DNA from: Leucobacter muris
GTDB taxonomy: Bacteria > Actinomycetota > Actinomycetes > Actinomycetales > Microbacteriaceae
Length of the DNA: 64,000 bases
NCBI RefSeq assembly: GCF_004028235.1
Contig: NZ_CP035037.1
Span: 2,728,001 to 2,792,000 of the forward strand
Direction of reading: 5' to 3'
Under the pieces are notes generated by a model. That model was not told the DNA's origin, searched no databases, and was given only the letters and a program-made list of their open reading frames with translations. Shown one piece after another: positions 8,768 through 17,885 of this stretch. Position 1 is the first letter of the stretch. Each line of letters begins with the position of its first letter. Position numbers and translations under genes: made by a program.

Positions 8768-9069
8768 TATATTTCTCCTTCTTCTCGTCCTTGAGGTGTC
8801 GGCTGAGTCAGGACTATTGGTCTGACCGAATGACCGACTGTCCATGAGCTTATAGCGGCGGAAGCGGAAGGGGAAGCCTTCAGCGGAGATTTTTCGAGAC
8901 CGCAACGAAGTCGTCACACAGCACCCCTCGGGAAGCGCCTTGCGCCCGCGGCTCCCCGCGCCCGAGTCACCCTGAGACCGAGGCACCTGCGGCCGAGAGG
9001 CGGGTTCCGCACGCCGCGCAGACCGGTCTCATGCGAAATCCGCCTCTCGGCACCGCCCGGGCACGCAGA
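8768..9069. other. Intergenic region before ridA
   Basis: About 300 bases lie between ridA and the pyrE terminator. Besides the FadR-like operator, a possible minus-strand -35 (TGGACA, near 8846) precedes it. An open frame extends upstream from ridA through this stretch but has no ribosome-binding site or recognisable domain, so I do not call a gene. Confidence 0.5.
8816..8831. promoter_or_regulatory. FadR-type GntR operator upstream of ridA
   Basis: ATTGGTCTGACCGAAT contains a perfect GGTC-N-GACC palindrome, close to the TGGTCNGACCA-like sites of FCD-GntR regulators. A second GGTCA half-site lies next to it (near 8829-8835 on the minus strand). It is about 50-65 bases before the ridA start, in the position expected for a repressor overlapping the promoter. 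Confidence 0.6.
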
Positions 9070-9104
9070 AGAGGGGCCCCGCGATACATCGCGGAGCCCC
9101 TCCT
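9070..9104 (-). terminator. Terminator of pyrE
   Basis: An interrupted palindrome, AGGGGCYCCGCGAT / ATCGCGGRGCCCCT, lies just beyond the pyrE stop codon (9123) on the minus strand. It has a strong GC stem and a short ACA-type loop but only a weak T-tail (CTTCT). Confidence 0.65.
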
Positions 9105-9122
9105 GAGCCTGGAGAGCGACGG

Positions 9123-9677
9123 CTACTGCGGCTGCAGGCCGAGGTCTTCGAGCCCGATCGCGAAGCGGTACTCGTATCCCTCGCCCTCGATGCGCGCCTT
9201 CGCCGGCGCCTGGCGATCCACCACCACGGCCACCGCGACGACCTCGGCGCCCACCTTCTTCAGCGCCTCGATGGCCGCGAGCGGCGAACCGCCGGTCGTC
9301 GAGGTGTCCTCGACCACCACGACGCGCTTGCCCTCGAGGTCGGGCCCCTCGACCTGGCGGCCGCGGCCGTGATCCTTCGGCTCCTTTCGCACCACGAACG
9401 AGTCGTAGACCCTGCCGCGCGCGACGCCCTGGTGCATGATCGCCGACGCGATCGGATCGGCGCCCATCGTGAGCCCGCCCACGGCGACCACGCCATCGAT
9501 GTCGTCGATGAGGTCGAGCATCACCTGGCCGATGAGCGGAGCCGCGCGATGGTCGAGGCTCAGCTTCCGCAGATCGATGTAGTACGTGGCCTTCTTGCCG
9601 CTCGTGAGCGTGAAATCGCCGTGGAACACGGCCTCGCTCTTGATGAGGTCGATGAGCTGTTCGCGCGCAGTCGTCAT
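9123..9677 (-). CDS. pyrE: Orotate phosphoribosyltransferase
   Basis: This 184-residue enzyme joins orotate and PRPP to give orotidine 5'-phosphate in pyrimidine synthesis. The PRPP-binding loop VVVVEDTSTTGGSPLAAIEAL is near residue 118. Upstream segments TSGKKATYYIDLRKLSLDHRA (start) and GGLTMGADPIA fit the actinobacterial PyrE type. It stands alone, divergent from the sirtuin gene. The ATG lies seven bases after a TAGGAT box with no ribosome-binding site, so the transcript is probably leaderless. Confidence 0.93.
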   Translation of the reverse strand: MTTAREQLIDLIKSEAVFHGDFTLTSGKKATYYIDLRKLSLDHRAAPLIGQVMLDLIDDIDGVVAVGGLTMGADPIASAIMHQGVARGRVYDSFVVRKEPKDHGRGRQVEGPDLEGKRVVVVEDTSTTGGSPLAAIEALKKVGAEVVAVAVVVDRQAPAKARIEGEGYEYRFAIGLEDLGLQPQ

Positions 9678-9684
9678 GCAGAAG

Positions 9685-9690
9685 ATCCTA
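9685..9690 (-). promoter_or_regulatory. -10 box of leaderless pyrE
   Basis: TAGGAT on the minus strand, seven bases before the pyrE ATG at 9677. No Shine-Dalgarno sequence fits in between. Confidence 0.55.
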
Positions 9691-9764
9691 CTCGCGCTCG
9701 GATCGCCGCCGGTGCAGCGGGCGCGCCCAGCCCCGTGCCCTAGATTCGAGTGCAGGGAGGGTTC

Positions 9765-10628
9765 ATGTCACCACTGCAGGCCGGTGAGCCGCAGGCCACC
9801 GCGGAACTGGCCCGGCTCTTCGCAGAGGGCCCGGCCGCCGTGCTGACGGGCGCGGGGATCAGCACCGACTCGGGCATCCCCGACTACCGCGGCGCGGGCA
9901 CGCCCCCGCGCACCCCCATGAGCATCGCGCAGTTCATGGACAACGAGGCCTACCGGCGCCGCTTCTGGGCCGGGGCCCGCATCGGCTTCCTGCGATCGAG
10001 CGGGGTCGCCCCCAACGCCGGCCACCTCGCCCTCGCGCGGCTCGAGGCGGCGGGCCGCATCGGCGGGGTCATCACCCAGAACGTCGACGACCTGCACCGG
10101 CGCAGCGGATCCCGCACCGTCGTCGAGCTGCACGGCAACGGCCGCGTGATCCGCTGCCTGCGGTGCGGCGCGCGCTGGAGCCGGGCCGACGTGCTCGGCT
10201 GGTTCGACGACCTCAACCCCGGCTTCGCGGAGCGCAACGCGCACGCCGAGATCGCACCCGACGGCGACGCCAGGGTCTCCGGCACCGAGCGTGTCGTCGT
10301 GCCGTCGTGCCCGGGCCGCGGCGCCCCGTGCGGCGGGCTGCTGCGCCCCGACGTGGTCTACTTCGGCGAGACCGTGCCGCCGGCGGTGTTCAGCGCCGCC
10401 GAGACGCTCGTGCGCGACGCGAGCGCGCTGCTGCTCGTCGGCACCTCGCTCGCGGTGAACACCGGCATGCGGCTGCTGCATCGCGCCGAACGGCGCGGGA
10501 TCCCCATCGCGGTCATCAACCGCGGGCCGACCGCGGTCGACCGCCGCGACTCGGTCGCCGTGCGCATCGAGGGGGGCACGAGCGAGACGCTCAGCGCTCT
10601 GGCCTCCGCACTCGACGTCCGCGTCTGA
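9765..10628 (+). CDS. Sir2-family NAD-dependent protein deacetylase
   Basis: This 287-residue sirtuin starts at ATG 9765, preceded by GGGAGG; an in-frame GTG at 9750 lies upstream of that site. The NAD-binding motif GAGISTDSGIPDYRG is at about residues 29-43, TQNVDDLH and the catalytic His in VVELHGNG follow. A zinc ribbon has Cys pairs in RCLRCGARW and CPGRGAPCGG, and GTSLAVNTGM closes the Rossmann fold. The zinc-ribbon insert is long (about 40 residues between pairs), as in SirTM/class II-like actinobacterial forms. It removes acyl groups from lysines using NAD+ in the cytoplasm. It is monocistronic with a TAGATT -10 box near 9742. Confidence 0.92.
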   Translation: MSPLQAGEPQATAELARLFAEGPAAVLTGAGISTDSGIPDYRGAGTPPRTPMSIAQFMDNEAYRRRFWAGARIGFLRSSGVAPNAGHLALARLEAAGRIGGVITQNVDDLHRRSGSRTVVELHGNGRVIRCLRCGARWSRADVLGWFDDLNPGFAERNAHAEIAPDGDARVSGTERVVVPSCPGRGAPCGGLLRPDVVYFGETVPPAVFSAAETLVRDASALLLVGTSLAVNTGMRLLHRAERRGIPIAVINRGPTAVDRRDSVAVRIEGGTSETLSALASALDVRV

Positions 10629-10676
10629 CGGCGGCGGCCCGCCCGCGAGTCGTTCCCGCGGCACGGGCCGCCTCCG

Positions 10677-11480
10677 TCACTTGACGCTCTCGAGGAAGTT
10701 GCGCGTCCGCTGCCGCTGCGGGCGGTCGAGCACCTCGTGGGGCGGTCCGGCCTCGACGACGACGCCGCCGTCCATGAACACCACCTGGTCCGCCACGCCT
10801 CGCGCGAAGCCGATCTCGTGCGTCACGACGATCATCGTCATGCCGTCCCGGGCGAGCTCGCGCATCACGTCGAGCACGTCGCCGACGAGCTCAGGATCCA
10901 GCGCCGAGGTCGGCTCGTCGAACAGCATCAGCTTCGGATCCATCGCGAGCGCCCGTGCGATAGCGATCCGCTGCTGCTGGCCGCCCGAGAGCTGCGCCGG
11001 GTAGTGGCCCGCGAAGTCGCCGAGGCCGACGCGGTCGAGCAGTTCGAGCGCCCGGCCCTTCGCCATCGCCCGGGAGCGCCCCGCGACGCCCACCGGCGCC
11101 TCCATGATGTTCTCGAGCGCGGTCAGGTGCGGGAAGAGGTTGAAACGCTGGAACACCATGCCGATGCCCTGACGCTGCCTCGCGATCTGCCGCGGGGTCA
11201 TCTCGTGGGTCTTGTTCCCCGCCTGTCGATAGCCGATGAGCTCGCCGTCGACGATGATGCGGCCGCCGTCGATCGTCTCGAGGTGGTTCACGCAGCGCAG
11301 CAGCGTCGACTTCCCGGAGCCCGACGGGCCGAGGAGCACGGTCACCGAGCCCGCGGGCACGGCGAGGGAGATGTCGCGGAGCACCTCGTGGGCTCCGAAG
11401 CTCTTGCGCACGCGGCGGATCTGCACGAGGGCTTCGGCCGGCGAAGTCTCGGGCGCGGTCGTGGTCTGCGTCATGGTCAT
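10677..11480 (-). CDS. Polar amino acid ABC transporter ATPase
   Basis: This 267-residue GlnQ/HisP-type ATPase starts at ATG 11480, overlapping the permease stop by 4 bp (ATGA). It shows Walker A GPSGSGKST, Q-loop, signature LSGGQQQRIAIARAL, Walker B LMLFDEPTSALDPELV and a switch His in VVTHEIGFAR. An insertion, GYRQAGNKTHEMT, before the Q-loop is seen in cystine/diaminopimelate-type subfamilies. It energises uptake of an amino acid by the permease at 11477-12469. Its binding-protein partner is interrupted, so function of the whole transporter is uncertain. Confidence 0.9.
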   Translation of the reverse strand: MTMTQTTTAPETSPAEALVQIRRVRKSFGAHEVLRDISLAVPAGSVTVLLGPSGSGKSTLLRCVNHLETIDGGRIIVDGELIGYRQAGNKTHEMTPRQIARQRQGIGMVFQRFNLFPHLTALENIMEAPVGVAGRSRAMAKGRALELLDRVGLGDFAGHYPAQLSGGQQQRIAIARALAMDPKLMLFDEPTSALDPELVGDVLDVMRELARDGMTMIVVTHEIGFARGVADQVVFMDGGVVVEAGPPHEVLDRPQRQRTRNFLESVK

Positions 11481-12469
11481 GCTCCGATCACCTCGACGGC
11501 GTGGGTGGGTGGCGCGGGCGCGGGGCCCGGCTTGCGGCTCTGCAGCGCCGCCCGGAGGCGCTGCAGCGGAGTGGGCGGGAGATTGCGGGTGCTGCCCCGG
11601 CCGAAGCGGCGCTCGAGGTAGTACTGCGGTACCGAGAGCACGCTCGTCATGAGCAGATACCAGATGCTCACCACGATGAGCAGCTCGACCTGCTTGAGGT
11701 TCGACGAGGAGATCACCGAGGCCTGGGTGTAGAGCTCCATCACCGCGATCACCGACAGCAGCGACGTGTTCTTGAGCATCGAGATGAGCTCGTTGCCCAT
11801 CGGCGGGATGATCACGCGCATCGCCTGCGGCAGGAGCACCCGCCGGAAGGTGTAGAGCGGCGACATGCCGAGCGAGTAGGCGGCCTCGCGCTGCCCCTCG
11901 TCGACGGACATCATGCCGGCGCGCACGATCTCGGAGGAGTAGGCCGCCTGGTTGAGCGTCAGCGCGAGCAGGCCGGCGATGAACGGCGTGACGAGCGCGT
12001 TCGTGTCCATCGACCAGAAGACGACGTCGGTGAGTGGGATGCCGAGGCGGATCTGGTCGAACAGCAGCCCGAGGTAGCCCCAGAGTACGATCTGCACGAG
12101 CACCGGCGTGCCGCGGAACGCCCACACGTAGAACCAGGCGACGCTGAGCAGCACCGGGTTCGAGGAGAGCCGCATCGCGGCGATGACGATCGCGAGCACC
12201 GTCGACACCGCCATCGAGATCACCGTGATGAGGATCGTGAGCCAGACCCCCTCGAGGATGCGGGCGTCGAAGAGGAACGCGCCGACCGTCGTGAAGTCGA
12301 GGTTCGGGTTCGTCGCGATGATCCCGACGAACCACACGATCAGGGCGAGCACGACGACCGCGCTGATCCAGCGCCAGGGGCGCCGGAGCGGAATCGCCTC
12401 GACGTCGTCGTCGGTGGAGAACCCCTGGTCTGCCGCAGCCGAGCCTCGTGAGATCGTCGGCGCGGTCAC
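11477..12469 (-). CDS. Polar amino acid ABC transporter permease
   Basis: This 330-residue His/Glu/Gln/Arg/opine-family permease has an N-terminal cytoplasmic extension (about 35 residues), a first helix WISAVVVLALIVWFVGII and then the transmembrane domain. The EAA loop is SVDEGQREAAYSLGMSPLYTFRRVLLPQAMRVIIPP, split by the cytoplasmic turn typical of this family. The C-terminal 40 residues are Pro- and Arg-rich. It would form a homodimeric channel with the downstream ATPase. The start overlaps the binding-protein stop region by 4 bp, so the three genes form one operon. Confidence 0.9.
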   Translation of the reverse strand: MTAPTISRGSAAADQGFSTDDDVEAIPLRRPWRWISAVVVLALIVWFVGIIATNPNLDFTTVGAFLFDARILEGVWLTILITVISMAVSTVLAIVIAAMRLSSNPVLLSVAWFYVWAFRGTPVLVQIVLWGYLGLLFDQIRLGIPLTDVVFWSMDTNALVTPFIAGLLALTLNQAAYSSEIVRAGMMSVDEGQREAAYSLGMSPLYTFRRVLLPQAMRVIIPPMGNELISMLKNTSLLSVIAVMELYTQASVISSSNLKQVELLIVVSIWYLLMTSVLSVPQYYLERRFGRGSTRNLPPTPLQRLRAALQSRKPGPAPAPPTHAVEVIGA

Positions 12470-13401
12470 GAGGCGGCCTTCCCCTGGTTCACCGCGGCGG
12501 TCTCCACCGCGTAGGCGCCGATGTTGTTGCGGTCGAGCACCTGCTGGTAGGCGCCCTCCTCGATGAGCGCCTGGAGTGCGGCGCGCACGGCCTCGACGAG
12601 CTCGGTGTCGTCCTTGAGGATCCCGATACCGCTGAACACGGGATTGAAGCCGGAGGGGTTCTCGGGGTCGCGCACGATCTCGAACGCCTTCCCGTCGTCG
12701 GTCGTCGCGACGACGTACTCGGCGACGACGGCGTCGGCGGTATAGGCCTGGCTCTTGCCCGCGCGGAGGGCGGTCTGCGCGTCGAGATCCGAGGGGAGCT
12801 CCATGACGTTGATGCCGCAGTCCATCGCGCGCAGCAGCTCGCCCTGGATGGTCGCCTTCTGCACCGACACCGTGAGCCCGCAGAGATCGCGCTGGGTGGT
12901 GATGCCCTCCGGGTTGCCGTGCTTCACGGCGATGGCGAAGCCGCCGTGGGTGTAGTCGACGAAGCTCAGGGTCTCCTGGCGCTCCGGGGTGTCGTTCATG
13001 CCCGACATGATGATGTCGTTCTTGCCCGCCTGCAGCGACGGGATCACCGAGTCGAAGGCCTGCTTGTTGAGCGAGACGTCGATGCCGAGCTACTGCCCGA
13101 TGAGCCGGCCGAGCTCGGGATCGAAGCCGACCGCACGGTTGGTCTCGTCGTACATCGCCATCGGCGGGAAGGGGATGTCGACGGCGATGTCGATCCGCCC
13201 TTTCTCGACGATCTCCTCCGGCAGCAGCTCGGTGAGCGCAGCGTCGGTCGTCGTGCTGATCTCATCGCCGACGGGCAGACCGTCATCGGCGCCCGACCCG
13301 CTCGCGGCGCCGGCTCCCGAGGTCGTCGTGTTCGAGCAGCCGGTGACGACCAGCGCGAGCGCGGCCGCAGCTGCGAGCAGGGTGAGGGATGTCTTCTTCA
13401 T
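12466..13401 (-). pseudogene. Amino acid ABC transporter substrate-binding lipoprotein with in-frame TAG
   Basis: The gene starts with a lipoprotein signal (MKKTSLTLL..., lipobox VTGC, Cys22) and reads as a family-3 extracellular solute-binding protein (IDIAVDIPFPPMAMYDETN, GFDPELGRLIGQ). Codon 104 (13090-13092) is TAG. The same frame then resumes with LGIDVSLNKQAFDSVIPSL and GKNDIIMSGMNDTPER and continues to 12466. Full length would be 311 residues, normal for the family. Homologues usually have an acidic residue after the Gln, so TAG probably arose from GAG by one G-to-T change. The partner permease and ATPase are intact; the next gene upstream in the transcript (lysA-like) is also damaged. 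Confidence 0.88.
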
Positions 13402-13464
13402 GGGGGTCCTTCGTCGTTGGAGGAGGATGGGGGTCGGAGGGCGCGGCGGACGCCGCGCCCGGCG

Positions 13465-14790
13465 TCAGTCGCGCGCGCCGAGCACCGGCTCGTGCAGGCG
13501 CAACAGGTCGTCGTAGGTCTCGCGTCGGGTGACGAGGCGGGCCCCCCGTCTCGCACGAGCACGATGGCGGGCTTGAGGGCGCCGTTGTAGTTGTTCGCGA
13601 GGGTGTAGTTGTAGGCGCCCGTGCCGGGCATCACCACGAGGTCGCCCACCCGCGCCGCGGGCATCGGGGCGCCGTCGATGAACAGGTCGCCCGACTCGCA
13701 CTGGCGACCGACGAGCTGCACCGTCTCGGTCCACGGCTCGTCGATGCGGTCGGCGAGCAGCGCCTCGTAGCGCTGCGCGGTGAGGGCGATGTCGAGGTTG
13801 TCGGCGAGGCCTCCGTCGATCGCCACGAAGACGTCGCCCGTGCGCTTCACCGACACCACGCGGTACAGGGTGACCCCCGCGCGCGACGACCGATCGGCCC
13901 GGCTCGATCATGAGGCGGGCGTCTGCCGGCAGGTGCTCGCGAGCCGCGGCGACGATCGCGTCGAGGTACTCGTCGACGGACGGCGGGGTCTCGTCGTAGG
14001 TGTACTGCACCCCGAGCCCGCCGCCCACGTCGTAGGTGCCGAAGGTGCCGACGGTCGAGATGTTGGCGACCGCCTCGGCGAACTGCCGGGTGTTCAGGAT
14101 CTGCGAGCCGATGTGCAGGTGCACCCCTTCGAAGTGCATGAGCGGGTGCGCCTGCATCCGGGCGATGGCCCGCTTCGCCTGGTCCATCGGCAGGCCGAAC
14201 TTCGACTTCGCGCCGCCGGTCGCCTGGGAGGCGTGGGTCTCGGCCTCGACGCCGGGGATCACTCGCAGGAGCAGGGCCTGCGGGCGCTCGAGCAGCCGCT
14301 CGAGCCGATCCAGCTCGTCCTCGTTGTCGACGATGATCGCCCCGACGCCCGCCTCGAGCGCCATGCGGAGTTCGGCGTCGGTCTTCGCGTTGCCGTGGAA
14401 GTGGAGCTTCTCGGGCCGCACGCCGGCCGCGAGCGCGAGCCGCAGCTCGCCACCGCCTGCGACGTCGACCGAGAGGCCCTCCTCGTGCGCGATGCGGTAC
14501 ATGCCCGGCACCGGCAGCGACTTGGAGGCGAAGAGCACCTCGGAGTTCGGCCAGCGCTCGGCGAGGCCGTCGATGAAGCGGCGGATCTGGCGCCGCAGCC
14601 CGGCTTCGTCCATGATGTGCAGCGGGGTGCCGTACGTCTCGGCGAGCTCGGTGACCCCGACGCCGCCGATCGCGAGCTCGCCGCCGCGCGGGCCGTCGAT
14701 GCGAGCGGACTCCTCGGGGAGGATGCTCCAGAGGTCATCGAGCCTGGTGCCGTCGGGGGCGGTGCGGGCAAGCGTCTGTGTGTGGGCCAC
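13465..14790 (-). pseudogene. Diaminopimelate decarboxylase-like PLP enzyme, two frameshifts
   Basis: The protein resembles LysA, a fold-type III PLP enzyme decarboxylating meso-diaminopimelate to lysine. Visible are the PLP lysine in VLFASKS (Lys90), HLHIGSQ, YDVGGGLG, MIEPGRSVVA, the second active-site motif CESGD and PGTGAYNY. Two frame breaks occur. A CG-repeat at 13878-13885 is two bases short, and a G-run at 13542-13547 is one base short. Together they restore the original frame, so the C-terminal LLRLHEPVLGARD is read correctly. The repaired protein has 442 residues. It lies beside an amino-acid transporter and divergent from a PucR regulator, so it may be a catabolic homologue and not the biosynthetic LysA. 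Confidence 0.85.
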
Positions 14791-14875
14791 TGGGATCTCC
14801 GTTCACGTCGTCGTGACACCCACTTTAGGCACCTAGGCCCCCGCCTATATTGTGGTTTTCTTATATATTTACGGC
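14791..14875. promoter_or_regulatory. Divergent promoter region, lysA-like / pucR
   Basis: The gap contains AT-rich runs (CCTATATTGTGG and TTATATATTT) unlike the surrounding GC-rich DNA, and a small inverted repeat AGGC...GCCT near 14825-14845. It presumably holds both promoters and a PucR site; exact elements are not resolved. Confidence 0.45.
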
Positions 14876-16477
14876 ATGGAATCCAAGATTTCGACAAGTC
14901 CTGCGGACGGTGCGCTGCGACTCGAGGCCCTGGTCTCGGAGCTGGGCCCGCACACGGCGACCGCGGTCGGCGCAGACCCGGCCGGCCGCACCGTGCGCGC
15001 CGCCGAGTTCCACGACGCGCTCGAGGAGCTGCCCGACGAGCCCGACACGCTCCTCCTGGCCCCCTCGACCACGCAGGCCGCGGCGGCCGAGTTCGAGGCG
15101 CTCGCCGTTCTCGCGGCGCGACTCGGCTACGCCGCCATCGCGCTGAAGTGCCGCGACGCCGACGTCGACGCGCTGGCGGGGATCTCGCGCCGCACCGGAA
15201 TCCCCCTCATCCGCGTCGGCGAGCGGGTGAGCTGGCGCATCTTCGACGCGCTCATCGCCCAGCTGCTCGGCGAGCACCGCTACAGCGAGGACACCCACCG
15301 CGACCAGGGCGCAGAACCGCTCTTCGCGCTGGCGAACGAGCTCGCCGAGTTCTTCGGCGGATCCGTCGCCATCGAAGACCTCGGCCGTCGCATCATCGCC
15401 TACTCCTCAGTGCCCGGGCAGGTCATCGACCGCCTCCGCACCCAGGGCATCCTCACCCGGAAGGTGCCGGACTCCCCGTTCAACGACGACCAGTACCGCA
15501 CCGTGCTCCGGTCGACGGAGCCGATCAAGTACCCGCGCCTCGACGACGAGGAGCCGCGCGTCGCCTTCGCCATCCACGCCGGCACCCTGCCCCTCGGCAC
15601 CGTGTGGGCGATCGATGCGAGCGGCGCCCCGGAGCTCACCGCCGAGCAGGAGGAGCGCATGCGCACCGCCGCAGCCCTCGCCGCATCGCACATGCTCGAC
15701 GACCTGCGCGTGCGACGCGCCACCCAGCAGCCCCGCGAGGACCGGTTTCGCACCCTGCTCGACGGCGACGACGCCGGCGGCTCGGAGTTCGCCGAACTCG
15801 GCATCTCCGAAGAGCACGGCGCAGAGCTCCTCGTGTTCTTCCCCGAGCAGCGCGAGCACTCGCCCCTCCCGGCGCAGCTGCGCTCCCTCCTGCAGCGCCA
15901 CCTCGTGCTCCAGCGCCCCGAGGCGGTCACGGCCGTGCGCGGCGGCCGCGTCTACGCGCTCGTCGAGCACGCCGGATCCCGGTCGCCGCGAGATCTCGTC
16001 GAGCCCGTACTGCCGGTCATCGACCGGCTGCTCGGGCCCGGCGTGCGCGTCGCGCTGCCGGGCGTCGCGTCGAGGCCCGGCGAGATCGCACCGCTGCGCG
16101 ACCTCGCGACACGCCTCTTCGACGTCGCGCCCGCGGCGCCCGCCGACGCGCCCGACGCGCGCCTGCTCACCGTCGAGGCCCTGCGACCCGCGCTCGTCTT
16201 CGAGCGGGCCGCCGCCCTCTTCGCCGAAGCCTCCGAACTGGGGTCGCCGGCGATCGGGCTCCTGCGCGAGACCGACCCCCTCGTGGCCGACACCCTCATC
16301 GCCTGGTGCGGCGCCTTCGGCAACGTCGCTCGCACGGCGCGCGAACTCGGCATCCACGAGAACACGGTGCGCTACCGCCTGAAGCGGGCGCACGAGCACC
16401 ACGGCGTCGACCTCTACGATCCGGATACGCTGCTCGCAGCGTGGCTGCAGCTGCGCTGCGGAGTCGGGGCCGTCTGA
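14876..16477 (+). CDS. PucR-family transcriptional regulator
   Basis: This 533-residue protein carries an N-terminal sensory PucR-type region, a middle GAF-like part (ANELAEFFGGSVAIEDLGRRIIAYSS) and a C-terminal HTH_30 DNA-binding domain (GAFGNVARTARELGIHENTVRYRL, about residues 480-503). PucR proteins activate purine, amino-acid or polyamine catabolism genes in response to the substrate. It is transcribed divergently from the lysA-like gene and its transporter across an 85-bp AT-rich gap, so it probably controls them. I chose ATG 14876; an in-frame GTG at 14852 lies in the AT-rich promoter-like stretch. Confidence 0.85.
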   Translation: MESKISTSPADGALRLEALVSELGPHTATAVGADPAGRTVRAAEFHDALEELPDEPDTLLLAPSTTQAAAAEFEALAVLAARLGYAAIALKCRDADVDALAGISRRTGIPLIRVGERVSWRIFDALIAQLLGEHRYSEDTHRDQGAEPLFALANELAEFFGGSVAIEDLGRRIIAYSSVPGQVIDRLRTQGILTRKVPDSPFNDDQYRTVLRSTEPIKYPRLDDEEPRVAFAIHAGTLPLGTVWAIDASGAPELTAEQEERMRTAAALAASHMLDDLRVRRATQQPREDRFRTLLDGDDAGGSEFAELGISEEHGAELLVFFPEQREHSPLPAQLRSLLQRHLVLQRPEAVTAVRGGRVYALVEHAGSRSPRDLVEPVLPVIDRLLGPGVRVALPGVASRPGEIAPLRDLATRLFDVAPAAPADAPDARLLTVEALRPALVFERAAALFAEASELGSPAIGLLRETDPLVADTLIAWCGAFGNVARTARELGIHENTVRYRLKRAHEHHGVDLYDPDTLLAAWLQLRCGVGAV

Positions 16478-16506
16478 CCCGAAGGAACCCGCGAGGGCGC
16501 GGTGCG

Positions 16507-17883
16507 CTACTCGGCGCGTGCGATGCGCGTCATCTCGTCGCGCGGCACCACCTTGACGCGGGTGCGGCCGGCCTGCTCGCCGAGGCCGAGCTCGTGGTCG
16601 TCGAGCCGGTGCCAGCCCTCGATCGTCGTGTACGGCACCTCGCGCGCGTGCAGCAGCTCGGGGATCGCCTCCGCCTCGGGAGCCTCGGGCTGCCACCAGT
16701 TCGCCCGATCCTCCATGAGGCACTCGAGGGTCTCCATGGCGTCGCTCTTCGTGTGACCGATGAGACCGACCGGTCCGCGCTTGATCCAGCCCGTCGCGTA
16801 GACGCCGGGGATCTGCTCGCCCTCGAGATCCTGCACGCGGCCCTGCGCGTTCGGGATCACGCCGCGGGCGTCGTCGAAGGGGATCTCGTCGAGCGGCGAA
16901 CCGAAGTAGCCGACCGCGCGGTAGAGCGACTGCATCGGGATCACCTCGAACTCGCCCGTGTCGATCACGCCGCCCTGCCCGTCGGGCGCGGTGCGCTCGA
17001 CGCGCAGGCCGGCCACGCGACCGTCTTCGACGACCACCTCGACCGGCTTCGACCAGAAGTGCAGGTGCAGGCGGCGCGACGCCGGCTCGACCTCGCCGGC
17101 CTCGCGCTGCTGCTGCTCGGCCCGCCACTTGTCCATGATGCGGGTCATCACCACGACCTGCTTGTTCTTCGAGAGCGTCTCGTCGGCGTAGGCGTCGTCG
17201 ACGTCGAAGTCGCGCTCGTCCACCACCATGTCGACGTCGCGCACCTCGCCGAGCTCGCGCAGTTCGAGCGGCGTGAACTTCACGTACTTGGGGCCGCGGC
17301 GGCCGAAGAGGTGCAGCTCCTCGATCGGGTTCTGCTTGAGCCCCGCGTACACGTTGTCGGGGATCTCGGTGGGCAGCAGGTCGTCGGCGTGCTTGATCAG
17401 CATGCGCGAGATGTCGAGCGCCACGTTGCCGTTGCCGACGACGCCCACCTCGCGCGCCTCGAGCGGCCAGGTGCGGGGCACGTCGGGGTGCCCGTCGAAC
17501 CAGCTCACGAAGTCGGCGGCGCCGTAGGAGCCCTCGGCGTCGATGCCGGGGATGTTCAGCGAGGCGTCGCGGATCGCGCCCGTCGCGAAGATCACCGCGT
17601 GGTAGTGCTTCTTGAGGTCTGCCAGCGTGATGTCCTCGCCGTAGCGCACGTTGCCGAAGTAGCGGATGTCACCGCTGTCGAGCACCTCGCGCAGCGCGGT
17701 GATGATGCCCTTGATGCGCGGGTGATCGGGCGAGACGCCGTAGCGCACGAGGCCGTACGGCGCCGGAAGCTGCTCGAACAGGTCGATCTCGACCTCGAAG
17801 TCGCGCTCCGCCTTCAGCAGCAGATCGGCGGCGTAGATCCCCGCCGGCCCTGCCCCGACGATCGCCAGTCGCATCTTGCTCAT
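16507..17883 (-). CDS. Ferredoxin/adrenodoxin-type NADP+ reductase (FprA-like)
   Basis: This 458-residue flavoprotein has the FAD-binding GAGPAGIYAADLLL at the N-terminus (about 10-23), then FEQLPAPYGLVRYGVSPDHPR and the NADP-binding VVGNGNVALDISRML. The C-terminal block is GVYATGWIKRGPVGLIGHTKSDA. This is the adrenodoxin-reductase family (FprA of mycobacteria), moving electrons between NADPH and ferredoxin in the cytoplasm. Two bases separate it from the polyprenyl synthase gene upstream, so it ends the menG - polyprenyl synthase - fpr operon. The start MSKMRLAIV was chosen because it places the Rossmann strand at the usual distance. Confidence 0.92.
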   Translation of the reverse strand: MSKMRLAIVGAGPAGIYAADLLLKAERDFEVEIDLFEQLPAPYGLVRYGVSPDHPRIKGIITALREVLDSGDIRYFGNVRYGEDITLADLKKHYHAVIFATGAIRDASLNIPGIDAEGSYGAADFVSWFDGHPDVPRTWPLEAREVGVVGNGNVALDISRMLIKHADDLLPTEIPDNVYAGLKQNPIEELHLFGRRGPKYVKFTPLELRELGEVRDVDMVVDERDFDVDDAYADETLSKNKQVVVMTRIMDKWRAEQQQREAGEVEPASRRLHLHFWSKPVEVVVEDGRVAGLRVERTAPDGQGGVIDTGEFEVIPMQSLYRAVGYFGSPLDEIPFDDARGVIPNAQGRVQDLEGEQIPGVYATGWIKRGPVGLIGHTKSDAMETLECLMEDRANWWQPEAPEAEAIPELLHAREVPYTTIEGWHRLDDHELGLGEQAGRTRVKVVPRDEMTRIARAE

Positions 17884-17885
17884 TC

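Noticed and set aside
13090..13092. Read-through or pyrrolysine insertion at the TAG in the binding-protein gene
   Set aside because: No pyrrolysine genes or recoding structure are visible, and family members have an ordinary acidic residue here. A nonsense mutation or a base error is simpler.
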